NCBI GenBank assembly: GCA_963070105.1
Contig: OY718804.1
Location: forward strand, 1,529,220 to 1,580,271
Source: Litomosoides sigmodontis
Lineage: Eukaryota; Nematoda; Chromadorea; Rhabditida; Onchocercidae
Length of the DNA: 51,052 bases
Reading direction: 5' to 3'
The stretch's first letter is position 1. Each line of letters starts with the position of its first letter. Position numbers and translations under genes: made by a program. Positions 48,501 through 51,052 of the stretch are shown here, in pieces. The notes below the pieces were generated by a model that saw nothing but the letters and a program-made list of their open reading frames with translations, was not told the origin of the DNA and searched no databases.

Positions 48501-50937
48501 NNNNNNNNNNNNNNNNNNNNNNNNNNNNNNNNNNNNNNNNNNNNNNNNNNNNTTTCATCCCCACCCAACGGCTAATAATCGACACCATCTGAGATTGTTA
48601 AACAGAGCTTTCGTGAAATTACTTATCGCACAGTTCAAATCAATTATATTCCTTTTCCGACGTTGTAGTCACGGGGAAATATGAATACTTTCTAAAAGTT
48701 TGCAAATTAGTCGCTAAAAATGTGAAAATTTCAATTTTTCTACTTCACCATTTTTACTTCTTACTTCATTTCACTGCTCAACTTCTATTTGAACTCAATT
48801 TTTAAAAAAGAAAAAAAAATTGTGCCAAAAACAAGAAGAAGCTATCGGATGATGACACTTCAATATTTGAGAGCATGACGAAGCACATAAAGCAATCCTC
48901 GTTTTCATCCTCCTGTCAATATTACGAGAATTTTCCTCTTTTTTTTTTACAAAAAAATTACTACTTTTTAATTTTACTATAAAGCTAGTAAAGTGTTTAA
49001 CAAATTTAAGAGTAAGTTGAGTGGAAAACAAATGAAATGTTAAAATTATACTGTTTCAAGGAAAATTTCCTCTTCCTTTTTGTTTTAGGATATTGTTAAT
49101 AATAATTTAATCAGTTCTACTGATCTGCAAGGAAAGGTACCGCTATCACCAACACATCGTCCTCAAAAGCAACCATTTGGCAATAGTTGTACGGTAAACA
49201 ACAATAACACTTCTACCGCAGCGGATATTGCTTGCTCGATCGACGATAAGCAAGCTTACAGATGCAGCAGCAAAATTATCACCAATTATACCGTGAAAGG
49301 TAATCTGAGCATGGCTTACTCATATTCTACTTCATTCTTCTTCCTCTTCATAATAATATCAATAATAATGATAATGATAATGATAATGGTAATGGTAGTA
49401 GTGGTAATGGTAGTAGTGGTAATGGTAATGGTAATAGTAATGGTAATGGTAATGGTAATAGTAATAGTAATGGTAATGGTAATAGTAATGGTAATGGTAA
49501 TGGTAATGGTAATGGTAATAGTAATAGTAATGGTAATGGTAATAGTAATAGTAATAGTAATAGTAATAGTAATAGTAATAGTAATAGTAATAGTAATAGT
49601 AATAGTAATAGTAATAGTAATAGTAATAGTAATAGTAATAGTAATAGTAATAGTAATAGTAATAGTAATAGTAATAGTAATAGTAATAGTAATAGTAATA
49701 GTAATAGTAATAGTAATAGTAATAGTAATAGTATAGTAATAGTAATAGTAATAGTAATAGTAATAGTAATAGTAATAGTAATAGTAATAGTAATAGTAAT
49801 AGTAATAGTAATAGTAATAGTAATAGTAATAGTAATAGTAATAGTAATAGTAATAGTAATAGTAATAGTAATAGTAATAGTAATAGTAATGGTAATGGTA
49901 ATGGTAATGGTAATGGTAATGGTAATGGTAATGGTAATGGTAATGGTAATGGTAATGGTAATGGTAATGGTAATGGTAATGGTAATGGTAATAATAATAA
50001 AATGATAATAACTTTGTTATTAACAATGATAAATTCGTAATTCATAATTCGGTTTAATGTGTTTGCAAATAATAACGAAAAGTTGCAAAAGTTCGTGTAG
50101 TAAGTATTGTTGTAAAACTATTGAAATATATGTATGTAAGCATATAAATTTAGCTTTTCCTTCCTCCTTCTTAATTCGTTCTTAAATGAACAACTTAGTG
50201 AGAGATAAAGTGAGATTTTAGCAAATTGTTTGATAAGAGTTGATAACAGAAGAAAGCCGCCTCTGATATGTCATCACAATTATTAATTCGTCGTCGTTGT
50301 TTATCATTATTTATCACTTATCGTTTTTGATAACATTTGCTGATAAGACATTCCATGCTTACAGTATCTGCGACGAATGAAGGCATAAAGAGGAGAACAG
50401 TGATCCAGGCGTCAACATCAGAACTACTTCGTGGCCTAGGACAGTATCTGTCAAAACAGTGTCACGTTCAGCATTTTGAGCCTACTCAACTAGCCATATG
50501 GCTTAGGACTGTTGATAGGGCGCTCTTGCTACAAGTAGTCTTTCTCATTTGAAAATTTTGAAATTAATTCAAATATGAATGATGAAAGGTAAAAAAATCG
50601 CCGGACTAATAGCAGTCATGCTATATGTGTTACGATGTGTGATAATTTTGATCAAATTTTATCACGGAATTTATAGAAGTGAATTTTTGTTCATGAAATC
50701 AAAATTTTTACTTTGTTGTCATAATGGAAATGATTTTAGGGCTGGCAAGATGTAGCATTCATTAATCCGGCAAATTTGGTCTTCGTTTATATGCTTGTGA
50801 AAAGCATGGTTGACAGCGATGCAACGATTGGCACGGTGGAGGAGTTGCAATCAGTTGTGCTCACCTGTCTTTACATAAGTTACAGTTACATAGGCAATGA
50901 AATTTCATATCCGTTGAAACCGTTCCTAATCGATGAG
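43500..50937 (+). CDS. cdka-1: CDK5 activator, p35 type, partial (5 exons, 3' end missing)
   Basis: Coding exons in the window: 43500-43694, 47364-47741, 49089-49299, 50365-50534, 50740-50937, giving 384 residues in frame. The rest of the gene lies beyond the right edge. The N-terminus MGASLTS fits the N-myristoylation signal (Gly2, Thr6) that tethers p35 to membranes. A basic patch follows (SKKQSV...SKKAAQQ), as in p35/p39. Exons 2-3 are low-complexity and include a Thr/Val-rich repeat and a KNRRNS site. Exons 4-5 encode the cyclin-like CDK5-binding domain from about residue 275, with family blocks [52 protein letters not shown] and YPLKPFL. Family knowledge: it activates CDK-5 in neurons, in C. 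elegans controlling presynaptic transport and polarity. The human domain continues for about 50 residues past the last block, so the C-terminus is missing here. Confidence 0.93.
43797..44642 (+). repeat. 143-bp minisatellite, six units, in p35 intron 1
   Basis: Units start at 43797, 43940, 44083, 44226, 44369 and 44512, exactly 143 bp apart. Units 1-5 are almost identical; the last has a short internal deletion and some divergence at its end. One site distinguishes them: TATACGTTC in units 1 and 3, TATATGTTC in units 2, 4, 5 and 6. The unit includes CACGTACGCGTGTG and GATAGCTTAGCTTA. Overlapping 70-codon minus-strand frames are by-products because 143 is not a multiple of three. Confidence 0.97.
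44848..45155. repeat. CA-rich block with diverged 140-bp internal duplication
   Basis: The segments starting near 44848 and 44988 share, in the same order, ACACATG, TATATATATGTACA, ATATGTGCG, ATACAA, CATGCAG and ACACATACACAC. The block is therefore a tandem duplication of a CA-rich segment, not just simple CA. Frames rich in His/Thr or Cys/Val are artefacts. Confidence 0.75.
45339..45562. repeat. (GA)n and (GT)n microsatellites in p35 intron 1
   Basis: A GA run at about 45340-45366 and a GT run at about 45532-45562. The rest of this 3.7-kb intron is unique AT-rich sequence, with a GAGAGG patch near 46770-46825 and four ACTTATC words at 47136-47170. Confidence 0.9.
47546..47632 (+). repeat. 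cdka-1: 33-bp coding tandem repeat in p35 exon 2
   Basis: ACA runs and GTAGCCACAACAGTAACG occur twice with a 33-bp offset (47568 and 47601), encoding [15 protein letters not shown] units. The period is a multiple of three, so the frame is kept. The encoded Thr/Val-rich stretch is probably disordered linker and length-variable. Confidence 0.9.
48353..48552. other. 200-N assembly gap in p35 intron 2
   Basis: Exactly 200 N. The same 14-mer TTTCATCCCCACCC ends the left flank (48339-48352) and begins the right flank (48553-48566). The gap does not touch a coding exon. Confidence 0.99.
49354..49996 (+). repeat. TAATAG/TAATGG hexanucleotide array in p35 intron 3
   Basis: About 105 hexamers. The left part mixes TAATGG and TAATAG, the centre (about 49540-49885) is pure TAATAG apart from one phase slip (AGTATAGT, about 49730), and the right part is pure TAATGG. 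It starts about 55 bp after the exon 3 donor. The remaining intron (49997-50364) is unique, with GATA-rich words around 50290-50350. Confidence 0.97.
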
Positions 50938-51052
50938 GTTTGTCCCATTTCCCCCTTTCGAACAAACGAAAAGTTTCGAAATTTTCAATTAGTAATTTCT
51001 AATTCTCATACTTAAAGTATCCAATTATTCAAATTTCAAAATAAATTTTTGA

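Noticed and set aside
49316..50045. Frames of alternating Ile-Val, Tyr-His or Leu-Pro
   Set aside because: Hexamer array translated in several frames, inside a p35 intron.

Overview
The window is AT-rich, intron-rich animal DNA, most likely from a nematode of the spirurid/filarial type. Three multi-exon protein genes can be assembled by hand from homology and reading phase, all on the + strand. They use nematode-style acceptors (TTTCAG, TTTTAG). Each start codon lies 2 to 26 nt after such an acceptor, as expected for spliced-leader trans-splicing. The species is an inference from gene content and composition only.

Layout. 1-5891: a repeat-dominated upstream region with a GGGAGA hexamer array, two AAT arrays, a 10-bp minisatellite and a CTA array of about 650 bp. 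5894-15742: a complete 14-exon ncl-1/Brat orthologue (RING, two B-boxes, coiled coil, NHL propeller; 811 aa predicted). 15743-28661: about 13 kb with no + strand gene, T-rich and rich in microsatellites; on the minus strand at 25001-26703 there are four phase-compatible exons of a possible unrecognised one-pass membrane protein. 28662-35552: a complete 13-exon prolidase (Xaa-Pro dipeptidase; 478 aa) with all five metal ligands. 36961-37640: a decayed C2H2 zinc-finger gene. 37640-43470: intergenic, with a 129-bp tandem repeat, a GCCT-rich island and an 80%-paired hairpin. 43500-50937: the first five coding exons of a CDK5 activator (p35/cdka-1 type), which runs off the right edge. One of its introns holds six near-identical 143-bp units, another a 200-N gap, and another a TAATAG/TAATGG hexamer array.

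The genes are unrelated in pathway: translational/nucleolar control (NCL-1), dipeptide recycling (prolidase) and neuronal kinase activation (p35). The spacing (over 1 kb) does not suggest an operon. No prokaryotic defence system, CRISPR array, tRNA, rRNA or intact transposon was seen. The most unusual items are the hidden minus-strand exons, a duplicated exon fragment inside an ncl-1 intron that could act as a frame-breaking cryptic exon, GC-AG introns in both ncl-1 and prolidase, two strong hairpins, and the number and common orientation of long AAT arrays.
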